From: Glandiceps talaboti
Taxonomy: Eukaryota; Hemichordata; Enteropneusta; Spengelidae
Direction of reading: 5' to 3'
NCBI RefSeq assembly: GCF_964340395.1
Contig: NC_135561.1
Location: forward strand, 18,893,240-18,957,239
DNA length: 64,000 bases
In this document: piece after piece, positions 26,046 through 38,180 of the stretch
Numbering within the stretch: the stretch's first letter is position 1
How the letters are laid out: each line of letters starts with the position of its first letter
Position numbers and translations under genes: made by a program
The notes under the pieces: model-generated
The model's database searches: none
Seen by the model: only the letters and a program-made list of their open reading frames with translations
Told to the model about the DNA's origin: nothing

Positions 26046-28107
26046 AAAAAAAAAAAGAATAAGACACAAACAACATCTAACCACATTTCTCTTGCTGCTA
26101 TCTTGAGATTTGTCGAGAATAACATTCTTATGGACCCAGAGTACATTTGTTATTTTTCATTTACACTCTCTGCAATGTCACCAACTAATTAAGCAGCGAA
26201 TGTGTATATATCAACCTGTGAACTATGCTAATGTGATGTAAATCGATAATTTTATTATTAAACTACATTCTTGATATTAATAACTTGTCATTTCTTACCA
26301 GGCTCGTGCTCAGTTTAATACAATAATAAAAATACAAATCCTTAAAAAATCAACGAAACAACACTCACATGTAAGGTTAAACGGAGACTTAAGGTTAGAC
26401 TTGCGATGTCACCTCTACTTGTCTAACCTGAATAGAGTCTCTATGTATGCAGCTTTTGAGTTATGCAGTAAATATTGATTCTTAATAATATAAAATTGAT
26501 ATCGCTGTCCTTTTCCAGCCACATGCATATGTCTCAGATGATATTGAGTGCCAGATGAATATGTATGTGTTATTGACTATTTGTCACATAAACAGGGTTC
26601 ATTATAATCGTCCTCCCTCAGGAAACTAAAACGTGACATGAGCAGCAAAATCAATGCTTGTTTGAATTTCTTTATTGACTGTCAACAAGATAGTATAAGA
26701 CATTGGTCACTCTTAATTACAAATAGTTCCGTACACGTACACGTGTCAGTGCGCACGTGCGTAAGTATATCTGTCCGTCCGTTTGTCCGTCCGTCTGTCT
26801 GTCTGTCTGTCTGTCTGTCTGTAATACACTATTTCTCAGAGATGCAATATCCATTTTTTTCTTTTGTATATGTCACAAAGGTGATGTCATATGCCATTTA
26901 TCAAAATCAAGCTATTTCTTGCATATTGCAGACCATCTGTAGCATTTATGTGTGACCAATTTCTTTCAAAATTATGTCTAAAAGGTAATGCAGAACAATT
27001 CGCGCAAGAGAAGGGACATTGATATATAATATATGCATTACTTTGGTGCTGAGAAAACTTTAGAAAGGTGGCCATATTTGTAGCGAACACTATTATCATG
27101 ATTTACTGCATAGCTCAACAGTTTCAATATATGGCAACTCCAATTCAAGTGTCCCTCTAATATTAGCTGTCTCTTTTGAGACATTGATATAATGGTCAAG
27201 TTAAGAGTATAGGCTATTTCGACCCCTCCAATGAGACTTATCAGGGAGGGATCGTTGGTTAAATTTACGTTATGTCTTCTTATTGATTATTTTTACACAC
27301 ATCCACACGAATCCTACGTATCATTTGAAATACTATATAGGCTTACTAATATGTATATTATTTTAATGTTGACAAACATTTGCAATGTAAAAGTTACATT
27401 GGTAATAAAACGGTAATGCCAGTAATTTTCTATACAAATCTTAGATGATATAATTGCTACTGAAATATACGTTGAATTATATCCGCCTTATCTTTACATG
27501 AATGCTGAATATTGATTTGGAAATACTGTGAAACTCACGAGACCTGAAACAAACATCCTCTGGATTGACAAAAATCGTTATTGGAAGGTAATAAAATTAC
27601 ATTGTGTGTAACTGTTGGTTTTGCTAACAGCGCTCAACTACAAAACACTAGTCAGGCATATCTAACCGACCTGATGGCTGTAGAAGTGCTAAGGGTCTTA
27701 ACCACTGTACAGATAATGTACATTTTGTACAGTTTTCTTGTATTGTGTAAATTCTTATTCAATTGTTAATTCTTGATATAGTCTTAAACAGACATAAAAA
27801 CTGCAGACGGGAGAAAATTTGCATCAACACGTTTTAAAAGAATGGTAAATAAAAAATCAACTCTGTAGCGTTTGAATTTACAATATCGTTCCCATGCATA
27901 TTATACTCTGTTGTGTATGATCGATGAAAGAGGCCACGTTCAGGCATGCGCATTGTGTCTGACCTCTGATGCAAGGTTGTTGAACCACACTGCTGATCGG
28001 ATATACATGTGCATGTTATTCATTTCAAATATATTTTCAGTTTCGATCGTACTACCCTCTATTCAAGAGTTGACTTGCGAATACTGTATATCGATCACTG
28101 CTTATAG
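26046..28107. other. intergenic, globin C to TPR gene
   Basis: Contains the probable globin C 3' UTR (AATAAA at 26325-26330), a GTCT microsatellite at 26768-26822 and AT-rich sequence. The two genes converge here. No further gene is supported. Confidence 0.55.
26768..26822. repeat. (GTCT)n microsatellite
   Basis: GTCC/GTCT tetranucleotide run of about 55 bp. Confidence 0.95.
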
Positions 28108-31100
28108 TCAGTCGTCATAATCGGCATTACTACTATAGTCTGCAATGTTACCATCAGAGAACGCCTCAGCAAGTTTATCCAAATCGCTACAGTGTAACAG
28201 TTCTCTATGTTTGACATGTGGTGTGATGTCATCTAACAACTGTTCAATGGCGGTTATTTCTGCTTTGAAGCCATTTTCATTTGCGATGTCCAAGGCGTTC
28301 ACAGCAAGTCGTTCTGCTTCACTGTACTGTTTCAGTCTAAGGCAACAATTTGCTTTACCTTGGAGTAAGAAGCATTCAGAGTACCCCAATAAATGTCCCG
28401 TATGATCGGCTTCTAAATCGGACTCCAAATTCTGCAACAAGCGTCGCGCCTTCTCAACCCTTACATCGGCTGCTGGTATTTCCCGCGTTCTCCCCATGTG
28501 TGAGTCACAATCAATCAGAATATTTGCCATTTTCACCACAGTACGTTGACGAACATAAAAGGTGATCCCTGGATCATCATAATAATGGTAGTCAATGGCC
28601 CTTTCTAAATCAGTGATGATTTCCTTAAACAAAATAACAAGAGAAAGAATCCAATAATTGTCATAAGTTTTCCCTTGAAACTGAAATATCAGTATCTGCA
28701 TGAGAAATGACACCAAACAAAAAAATCCATTGGACCGGTACATTTAAACTATCAGCTACTGCCATAGCTTGTGATATATTGCATATACGTCTCTCTATAA
28801 CACAGGTGAGTATATGTAGAACTTTCTCAGCACTTGTACGCATAAAACATTTCACTGTGTTTGTTTGGAAGTTTGAAGAGAGTGACTATATTATACTACA
28901 TGTACTAGTATTATTTATAATGTAGGAAAGTATTTCTTGAATTGTACTATTGGGTGGTATTATTTGTGAAAGCTGGGGTATTATTTCCGGCAACGCAGCC
29001 ACAGCTGCATTAACTGAATATACGACCTTCCATATATGTTTTGGATTTATACTAGCATGATATTTTGCCAGATCCTGACAGACGTCACAGGGTCCAAAAT
29101 TTGTAATGACTTAAATAACACTGTAGTGAAGTCATTCAATCGCTGTTACTACAAGTTTGATACACTAAGTAAACACTGCAATAGTATTATTATAGCTAAA
29201 ATGATGTAGGCGTGGTGTTTCACTCATGGGACTTTACGCTTCTTTTGACACAGACCTACACATATTTGAACTCTAAACTAACAATAACAGAGACACAATA
29301 AACACAGCAGGATCCTTTGCCCAATCACATTGAACACTGGTAAGCATTGCTATCCTTTCACACTGCAGTAAAAAACAGGCTTCTCATGAAAACATTACAC
29401 GTGAACTTGATAATTTTAATGGCTGCAATTGTTTATTTTCTAACTTTCAACTTGACTACTTCTACATCCCCACTGTGCACTGCCCCTAGTATGCAATTGT
29501 TTCTTTTGCATTAGAAGTTGTCCGAGGGTATGTATTAAATGTCATGTCACATGAATAAAACACGAAGCCCACAGCATGATCATTTAGTTGTATTGTGGAT
29601 AGTGTAGTCTAGTTCATATATACTATCGCTGCGACTCACATAGGGTTAGAAACCAAAGTTGGCATCCAGACTATTGTATTGAAAAGACAAGTTTTTTTTT
29701 CTGTATCATATGCGCGTATGTAACACACTGTTTGTAAGTAAAATGTGGAAGTTAATTCTGGTAACGGTATAGATGTATGTAGGTAATTATATAAACACTT
29801 CATCATTATATTTATACCTGAAAAAGCCCGTCAGGAGGATTAGCTTGTCTGCTGACGAGATCATACTTTATACATGCCATGCTATATAGGCAGACTCCGT
29901 GGAAGGCACACGGCTCTATTCCTTGAAATATCTAGTGGGAACAAATATAGAACTGATTATTCCAAGCATATGTGGCATAAAACAGTATATTAACATGCTG
30001 CTGTTCAAATAATTTTTAAATTCAATAGAAATCATTGTCTAACTTGTACCTTTTTAATTATCCGCTTGCTTAACTTTTCAAAATAATGTTAACAGTGGGA
30101 TCTTTATGCAAGTGAAAAGTCACAGATGCAATACATATGATTTTTAAAAAATATATATATAGTTTTACAGTAGAATCAAATCGAACGAAGTTATGAAAAA
30201 TGAATATCTCTTCTTCGTATACACCATATACAACAGAAAGTTCTAGTTGTCGCCAAGTTAAGTGACTAAGATAAGATCATAGCAGGGTCCGGAGTGTCTG
30301 GAAGGGCAGATTCTCACTGAACCAATTCAACCAATCATATCACTGGAATTATTAAGCCAGGAAAATTCATACCAGGTGTGATTTCAGGAAGTAAATAACA
30401 TTGTCACCTACTTAATGGATTTGAATGATTTCATATGGTTCAATTTTGTATGGGTAAATGCTGGAATGATCGCAATTTAAATGTGTGATGGTTACTACAC
30501 GAACAGTCTAATTTACCCACCTTTACCCGTACCCAATCTTTATCCTACCTGTGACCCACCTAAACACCATGTCTGTCCAGGAGTAGTACGAGACAAGCTA
30601 CCACTTTTGACTGTCTACAGCCCCCAGGGGAAGATCAACGGGGGTAAATTAAGTCGAAAGTGGAACTTCGCCTCATACTCAACACATTTACACATCCGCT
30701 GCTCACGGAAAGACGTGGTCAAATATGACTTTTCATACTGTACATACACCAATGCAACAAGAGATATCGGTAACGATATTAAACGTTTACCTGTAGTGCT
30801 GATTGTAAACAGCTTTGGGCCTTTCCTAATAGTTTCTCTTTTCTGTAAGCGTATCCCATCATAAATAGTAACCTAGCTTCAAGTAACTGTCGATTTTCAG
30901 CCTGACCCAGGAGACTTTGTGCTGATTCCACCAAGCTCACGGCTTTGGAAGTGTCTAAATGAAGACAAGCTGCATTGGCTCGCTAAATTGGTATAAAATG
31001 TGTAGAATAAACAGAGTTATAGATAAACGAAGGGTGATATCAAGAAATCTGAGGTGAACCTGGCATTTTGTTGCAAATAACCAGCTGATATCTGAGTCAA

Positions 31101-33094
31101 AATTGTTTGGAGAACTGTGTTGGTGAATTATAAGAAACTATAAATAGATGCAGGATTCAGACGTGAATTGAAATGTGAAAGGCGATATGTGAGCAATGAG
31201 AAACTGCTTACTCATACAAATTTAGAAATAAGATATTCCTATACTGCAAAGTTATTCGTGGTCAACAATAGTGGCGGGGGTACGGTGCTATGGTGAGACT
31301 GTATTCTCCAACCGATACTCACATAAGACAACATAACTATTTGTATGTCTGTAGTTGCAGACTCAGCTAGTCTCAGACTTAGCTCAGAACATGTTCTGTC
31401 TACTTCTTCCCACATACCTAAAATGAAAAGTTGTAATAATGTTATCAATTTAATCTAGACTAAGTCCATTGCTTCTAAACATTTTAGATCAGTCTTCTGT
31501 GACGTTTTCGATGCATTGAGATTGAATATCTAAATGTGTGGGTTTTTAAAAAAATATTTTCTCAGGTGGTGCAGTATTTTTCTACGCACAGACTCACACA
31601 TTCTTATTCCATAATAGCTTTATTCTCTCAATTTAAAGTCATATACAATTATTCTACTCATACTAAGGATATTATTATACGAACCTGCCATTTGAAGATC
31701 TGATAGTTTTCGAACTAAAGTAACATACCCTCTGCTAGTACAAATACCTGTTATAGTACAAAAGAACATCATGATGTTAGACAGTCACAGTACATATTAT
31801 GTCAGTTGGACCACATGACTATTGAACTCAATGATCGCATTTTCAAAGGCATTTTAAATAATTCTTTTCTTTATCGTAATGAGAAAAAGGAAGTCACACG
31901 TATGTGACCTCGGCTTGTGTCACACTACGAATTCTCTCTACAGATGTAAACATTGTAGGATGTGATATTGTTATCCATGATGCATGATTGAATAAAAGTG
32001 GATTTGTACTGTCTAAAGTAATGAACCTTTCAGTGTGCTACTAAGTGCAAAGTGTTTGTAGAAAGTGCTATTGAATGAAAATCACTAGAACTGAAACAAA
32101 ACGTCATCGGCATGAGTCTACATAAATCTTACTAAAATGCTAATTATACTGCCTGGCCTGACAAAATTCTTACTAGCATTTCAACATTTGGACAGATATC
32201 TCTGTTGGTAAGATTTTCATTGAGCCAAACGATAAAATGTAGCACCATTGACGGTTTTTCTTGAGCCAGACGATCAAATGCAACGCTGTTGCCAACAATT
32301 ATAACATGCTGTGGAAACTATAAACAGTGTTCGTACGAGATTTTTGTCGAGCCAGATAACGTTTTGTTTCAGGCGTTAAGAATTTAATTATAATACACTA
32401 AAGTTATACAATTGAGGTTTAACATCATCATGGATATAACAATACACATCCTAAGGCAATATAGCCTAACATCTTGCAATACATGTATTACTTATCGGAT
32501 ACCAGTGTGCATAGTTCAGTTACAAAGTCTGGGTATCATCTAAAACGTAATGTTATTTTACTAAGTAATGAAATGTTATTTTAACAAGTAAAGCTATGGT
32601 AAAGCAATACCAATACGTGACACTTGTTATTTTACTGTGTAGTGCAATATTAAGTTACAGCCATGATAAAGCAATATCAATACATGACACTTACTTGTTC
32701 TTTTAATCAGTGGCATTTTCTGTGGAACTGTAATCCCTCGACATTCACGTTTCGTCACTCTTTTCTTTCTCAGTCTTGTTGCCGAGGGTTTGTCTACTTT
32801 AGTACTTTTAATTGTGGGATCTACAAAGGAGGGAGAGCGGGTAAAAACATGTCTCATTCACTAATGTAAACAAACATACTAGTATGATGTCTAGTTTCAG
32901 ATCTTCAGAGTGTTAGTACTGATTATATTCGATTCAATCAAACTTCGAAACAATTTAACAAAACTATGAAAGAACAACTCAGCACATACACACACTTGTG
33001 CGCGCGCAGTCGTGTATATATATATATATGTCCACTCTCCCTTCCTTGTAGATTACCATGCCAGATGCACTTTACATTTTACTACTACTACGTA

Positions 33095-33130
<36 letters not shown>

Positions 33131-33292
33131 GTACTGCTGCTGCTGCTTCTGCTGCTGCTGCTGCTGCTGCTACTACTACTACTACTATTACTGCTGCTGC
33201 TGCTACTACAACTGCTACTACTACTACTACTGCTACTACTACTACAGACAGACAGACAGACAGACAGACAGAGAGATAGATAGATATATAGG

Positions 33293-33355
<63 letters not shown>

Positions 33356-34085
33356 GTAGATAGGTAGATATAATGTACATGTATATACATCTAACCTTTT
33401 GTCCCGTCGTCAATATTTTCTGTGCAATTTAAAACATCCAGCAAGGGGTTACTTTGCACGTCAATTCTTTTTCCATCACAGCAGATATGTACAATTGATT
33501 GGGATATAACAGCATTGCTAAGATCAATCACTTTATTGTCGGAGCCGTCCACCGAAATCTTGTAAGACCCTGATTAACAAGGGATAAAATAACACCGTAT
33601 TTAATATACAATTATTTTGAATCAATCACAAAGTATGCGACCTTGCGCAGAATAAAGCACGCCTACGATGTTGTCATGTGAGGATGACGCAATATTTTTT
33701 AATGGCATATGCAATTATATAACAATACCTATCGCATATATACGACGTACTGGACCACATCGAAACTGGAAACAGCAATGGAAAGCTGAATGGAGAGACA
33801 CGACACAACCAATGTAAATGAATCCTTATATAACTCTCCTTGCTAGTACTATATATGTATGATCATAGGAATTGAAATACCTTGTACACACTCAATTTTG
33901 GATTCTTCCTTCCCTGGCCAGCAAACAATTCTGAATATTAATGATACTATCAGGTTCACGATGCCAACCAGCACTGATATCACAAGCATTGTCTGTCGTT
34001 GTATGCCTAGTTGTTGTCTTCTTAAATCGCTCTCCGTGGTCTGATAATGACATGCACTCGTCAACTCCTTCGAAGTATACTTGCA
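28108..34085 (-). CDS. membrane-anchored TPR-like protein, eight exons, 5' end unresolved
   Basis: Exons on the minus strand: 34085-33881 (5' limit uncertain), 33569-33396, 32820-32695, 31747-31685, 31417-31323, 30982-30791, 29931-29818, 28623-28108. Each junction has GT-AG sites and phases that agree (1,1,1,1,0,0,0), giving one frame of up to 494 codons ending in TGA. The first exon encodes a basic stretch (RRQQLGIQRQ) then a hydrophobic segment (TMLVISVLVGIVNLIVSLIF), so the protein is probably a single-pass type II membrane protein. Next come a Cys-containing segment with an NCT glycosylation sequon and a basic linker. The C-terminal half is a series of helix pairs resembling TPRs (YRKEKLLGKAQSCLQSAL; LKQYSEAERLAVNALDIA). 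I do not recognise a named orthologue. TPRs usually bind partner proteins; the ligand is unknown. No ATG is in frame in the first exon. Confidence 0.78.
29193..29590. mobile_element. TIR element with TA target site (MITE-like), copy 2
   Basis: A 398 bp diverged copy of the element at 1806-2212 in the same orientation, in an intron of the TPR gene. It begins TAGCTAAAATGATG and ends in the inverse CATTTAGTTG; both ends abut TA. No coding capacity. Confidence 0.65.
33081..33372. repeat. (CTA/CTG)n, (CAGA)n, (GATA)n microsatellites
   Basis: Nearly 300 bp of simple repeat in three blocks, inside an intron of the TPR gene. Confidence 0.95.
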
Positions 34086-35190
34086 TCACACGTAATCAGT
34101 TGTGGTTTGCGATCGGTATTGCCATGGACGTTGCCCCCATATGATTAAGTTTATCGCCACCCGATATTAGAGTCAACACTAGGTTCTTGATTTTGGGTAA
34201 CCCTGGTCTTCAGTCGAAGTGGCAATTTGACAGTTCCGTAATACTAGGACTACGATGCTATTAAAATAATAGCACAGCTGAGTGTCGAGTTGTTTTCACT
34301 ATGACGAAACTATTCAACTGAATGGGACAATGGCGAGTGTTCCACTTCAAAGGCTTTTCCCCGTATCTATATTGGTAACTATGACGTCATCAAATATAAT
34401 ATTATAAATGTGCGCAAGATGACCTGGCCACTTCAGTAAGCATTTCTAATTTTAATTAATAATTACTGAACATTAGTAAATGGATTGACATAATAGAGAA
34501 AATTAGTAAATACAATGTTATTACACCAGAAACCAGGGGAAATTTGTAAATACGTACTTAAAGGTAAACGGTTGTCAATAAAAAACATGCAATACAAAAA
34601 TACAAAAAATACTTATTCAACTTACGAGGGTCTCGTACAAAGTACTCGACTTATACTTATACGTGCCGACAGCAGAACGATCAATTTGGGGCATCGCTTG
34701 ATTATTATAAGGCGATATCATCTCTGTCCCACTTCAGTATTGCCTTTACTAGTATCGCATCTTTAAAAGATTTTGAACACACAGTTAGCGTAGGCATTTG
34801 GTTCATTGGAATAATCAGCATACATTCGATTAAGGAAGCCTGCTGCTGACGTGGGGAGGGTATGCGAAATTAGGGGAGGGTGTCCCTTTCGGCTCAGTGA
34901 GAGTCGCATTTTACTTTGACTCACTGTATTATCTAACCTTGCTTTTTTTTAATTTTGGCATCCCACCGCTGCCACATCCAACCATGCCATGACCAGCATT
35001 GTACTGTAATATTAGAACATATCAGTCAAATTGATAATAATAACTATGCAGTGAATCAATTGTTAGATGTGGTGTAGCCATTGTCGATAGTGCGCCCATC
35101 TAATCTGTCGGAGTTTTAGCTATCCATCCACCTACCTTCATAATAAATTACGTCCGTCTATTCGTCCGACCGTCCTTAACCCCCCTTCTC
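34086..35190. other. 5' flank of TPR gene
   Basis: Should hold the missing first exon and promoter of the minus-strand TPR gene, but no convincing ATG exon could be joined in frame. A diverged copy of dispersed repeat family 3 lies at 34850-35130. Confidence 0.45.
34850..35130. repeat. dispersed repeat family 3, copy b
   Basis: Shares GGGGAGGGT, CCCACCGCTGCCACATCC and ATCAGTCAAAT...GCAGTGAATCAA blocks with 53580-53930 and, less well, 16940-17240. Confidence 0.45.
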
Positions 35191-35203
35191 TCTCTCTCTC
35201 TCT

Positions 35204-35286
<83 letters not shown>
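35190..35286. repeat. (CT)n microsatellite
   Basis: About 95 bp of CT dinucleotides interrupted by a short C run. Confidence 0.95.
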
Positions 35287-35289
<3 letters not shown>

Positions 35290-35417
35290 CTTGATGACTA
35301 GATATCAAATGTACAGTTCAAATTTAATGATATAATGTGGTTAATTTTGTTTCGTACTCCAGTTTGAGATATACATATATTATTTAAAAAAAATAAAACA
35401 TTCTGTGTACCAACTGT

Positions 35418-35488
35418 AGAGCTCTGTACAAAATTCGGTTTACTACAAATGTCGGCAATTATTACAAATGTTGGTTGTACAGAGCTCT
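35418..35488. repeat. 14 bp perfect inverted repeat
   Basis: AGAGCTCTGTACAA (35418-35431) and its exact reverse complement (35475-35488) are separated by 43 bases, and could form a hairpin. A partial third copy of the motif (GCTCTGTACAT) follows near 35520. Confidence 0.7.
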
Positions 35489-35589
35489 CAGAAAGCAATC
35501 CAATGTCCGTTGTCAAGCCGCTCTGTACATAGTAACCGATAAACATGCGATTATAAATGACCTTTGTCGAAATTTGGTCAAAGGTCATA

Positions 35590-35970
35590 TGAAGGTTGGT
35601 ATCAAAGCTTTGGCAAGTAATTTGCGTGTCTATCTTTGTTGACGCTTTTGAATGCTAATCTTTGTCAAAGCACTACCAATCGTCCTTGAAGAATTGGAGT
35701 GCCAAGCTCTTTCGAATTTTTGGATTGCCAATCTTTATCGAAGCATTACGGGGTATCAAACTTTGTTGAAAATTTGGACTGCCAATCTTTATCGAAGAAT
35801 AGGAGTGCCAATCTCTTTTGAAGTTTTGGAATACCAAACTTTGTCGAATCTCGGGACTCATAATCTTTACGGAAGCTGTGCACTACCAAGCTGTGCCGAT
35901 CGAAGAGCTTGCAAAGCAAAATCTTTTGAATCGTCAAGGTACCAATTTCTTTGGCAGTCCTTGGCAGATA
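35590..35970. repeat. degenerate ~30 bp tandem array
   Basis: Repeated units of about 30 bp with a core like TGCCAATCTTTATCGAAG recur about twelve times with variation. Because the unit is close to a multiple of three, open frames on both strands show ten-residue periodicity. I cannot say whether it is ever coding. Confidence 0.7.
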
Positions 35971-36149
35971 TTGAAAATGTTGCAAAAGGGTATTGCTTCA
36001 CCAATGACAACCTTTCCCAAGCATAGTCGTTGGAGAATGTATATTTACTGATAATTGCTAACCGTGTGGGGAAACGCTAGGACCCAATAGCACAACGAAT
36101 AAAGCCCAGGGAGATGTTATACCATTAAAAGAAAGTTACAAAAATAATT

Positions 36150-37145
36150 ACAAACGTGCCCAAGATGATACTTGATCCCCATAACATTATTCGAAACGAT
36201 ATCCAGCAGAAAAACACCATGCTAAAGTGACAATCTGGAAAGCATCACTTTAGATACCAATACGCCTGAACAAAGATTCAAAGATGGCACGATGTGTGAA
36301 GACATGAAATGAAATAAGAAATGCAGAAAACATTTACAATACCAGTGGCCAAGAAACGAACCAGGTCTTGAAAGAGGAAATACAGCAAATGAGTCAAGAC
36401 TTTTTGGACTTTATAGAGTAAGCCATGACGAACTAGTAAATAGAACCAAATGATGCAATCTAATTTTTTCTGAGATGGAGCAAAGGGACGAACAAAGAGA
36501 GTAGACAGAAAAAAATGAAGGTATCATTAGTGGAGATAATTTATGAACTGAGAAAAATGTCCACTTTGAATGGGTACACAGAATTGGTCCAACTGCGAAT
36601 CCTGAATGGCTTTATATCAATCGTGGCCATGTTCAACTGTCGCAAGGATAAATAACAGGTGGTAAGCAAAAGCTAGGAAACTTGAAGTATCAGATATATA
36701 ATTTTGAACATGATTTCTCTACTAGAGTTCGTGGAAAAATACAGAAACTGTTTGCCGCCAGAAAGAAGTTCAAAGAAAGGGAAGACATAACCAAGGCAAC
36801 AGTTGCATGTGTCACTGATAAGTTAGTGGTGTCAATGGCGGACGGTTCAAGACGTGTTTCTGCTTGTGACAATAAATCTGGAGATGTGACAGAACCGAGC
36901 AATGAAACTGTGTATAGCAAAATAGCCAAGGCCCATGTAAAGTATACAAATTCAATAATACCGAACAGGGAAGTGAATTTAGGTTTACGGTCTGGGATAT
37001 GTAAGAGGCTTGAACATGAAATTATCAAACACTAACTTTGTTTCCTTTTGTGATCAGTGTGACATTATTGGCTTCGTACAACAATTGAGTAAAGGAAATG
37101 ACATTATTTTTTCCACAATTTCAGAAGGACTAGATATGCTGATAT
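36150..37145 (+). mobile_element. LINE remnant: ORF1 and start of endonuclease
   Basis: A decayed frame encodes an ORF1-like segment: VHRIGP, then NFEHDFSTRVRGKIQKLF, AARKKFKE, and DKLVV, resembling the RNA-binding ORF1 proteins of non-LTR retrotransposons. It is followed at 37012-37090 by LSNTNFVSFCDQCDIIGFVQ, the typical first strand of a LINE endonuclease. Several stops and frameshifts interrupt it. The rest of the endonuclease is missing. Confidence 0.65.
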
Positions 37146-38180
37146 CAGAATTATTTAATATCTCCACTGGCATCCTGTTAGCATTCTCAAATAAGTTGTA
37201 CAATATCATTTTTGCCGAGAACATTCTCTAATCAGTTGGTCTATAAACACTGAATAGTGATTGGCTACCCACAATATGAATATGTATGAGTTAGCGTATA
37301 TAGGGCTACACAGGTGTACCAAATGACTGTGTCTTAACACAGCATAGTTCACTGGTTTGCTCGCCTTAACCATCTCAGTACATGTATCAGTATGGCATCC
37401 AACAATCCGTCGATGACGAAAGCAGTTTAATCGCCAGACGCCTGTCTTTACAACCACAACTTAACAGTGACAATAATGCCTACTACTAGAGTGACCACGT
37501 TCTCCGCTGGCTTTAACAACTTTCTCTATAGGCACCCCAGAGATGTCGGCTATTACTAGTAATACCATGACCATGTAACACATAGTAAACTCTGTAAGTT
37601 TCATTCATATAGCTGTAACATACTCTGTTGATTTTTAATCATTTAGTGTAAATGTTGTATGCAGTATTGTTGCCAGTGAGCTCAGGACTTGTGAAATACG
37701 AGACACCATGACACCTTTGAATCATTGTGCCATTTGGCCATGGCCATCCCTGCATGTGTATAAAGATGTGTGGGCAGACGAGATATGAAGTGCCACAGGT
37801 GCATGGAGTAGTTGGGTAGACGATAGTAATATAAAGGTCGTCCCCATATGTACAGAGAGGTTGGACTAGATATAGTTCGTCCCCATGTGCATGTTTAGGT
37901 AGACGATGATGATATACGTAGAGTTCGTCCCCATGTATATGATGAGGTTAGATAGACGGGATGCATCGTCTGCAGGTGCACGTACAAGAACGACATGGGT
38001 AGACGAAAGATAACCTAGAGTTAATACCCTTGTGACTAGCATGCATTTGATTAGCTTGTACAGTGGTGAGAATTGTTTTCCAAGCACATAGCTGTATGTA
38101 GGGATGAAACAGGAACAATTCAAAGAAAAGTCATAAGAAATTTAGTCTGACTTGAATAGAACATACCGAGGAAATCCACC
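37146..38180. other. sequence interrupting the LINE
   Basis: About 1 kb between endonuclease start and pre-RT region with no LINE similarity that I can see. At 37740-38000 it contains a degenerate ~50 bp tandem repeat with the core TCGTCCCCATGT and GGTAGACGA. It may be an insertion or a deletion-replacement. Confidence 0.4.

Noticed and set aside
30481-30864. 127-codon plus-strand frame
   Set aside because: It is antisense to an intron and the sixth exon of the minus-strand TPR gene, where phase-consistent exons explain the coding signal.
32966-33413. Overlapping long open frames on both strands
   Set aside because: All run through CTA/CTG, CAGA and GATA microsatellites inside a TPR gene intron.
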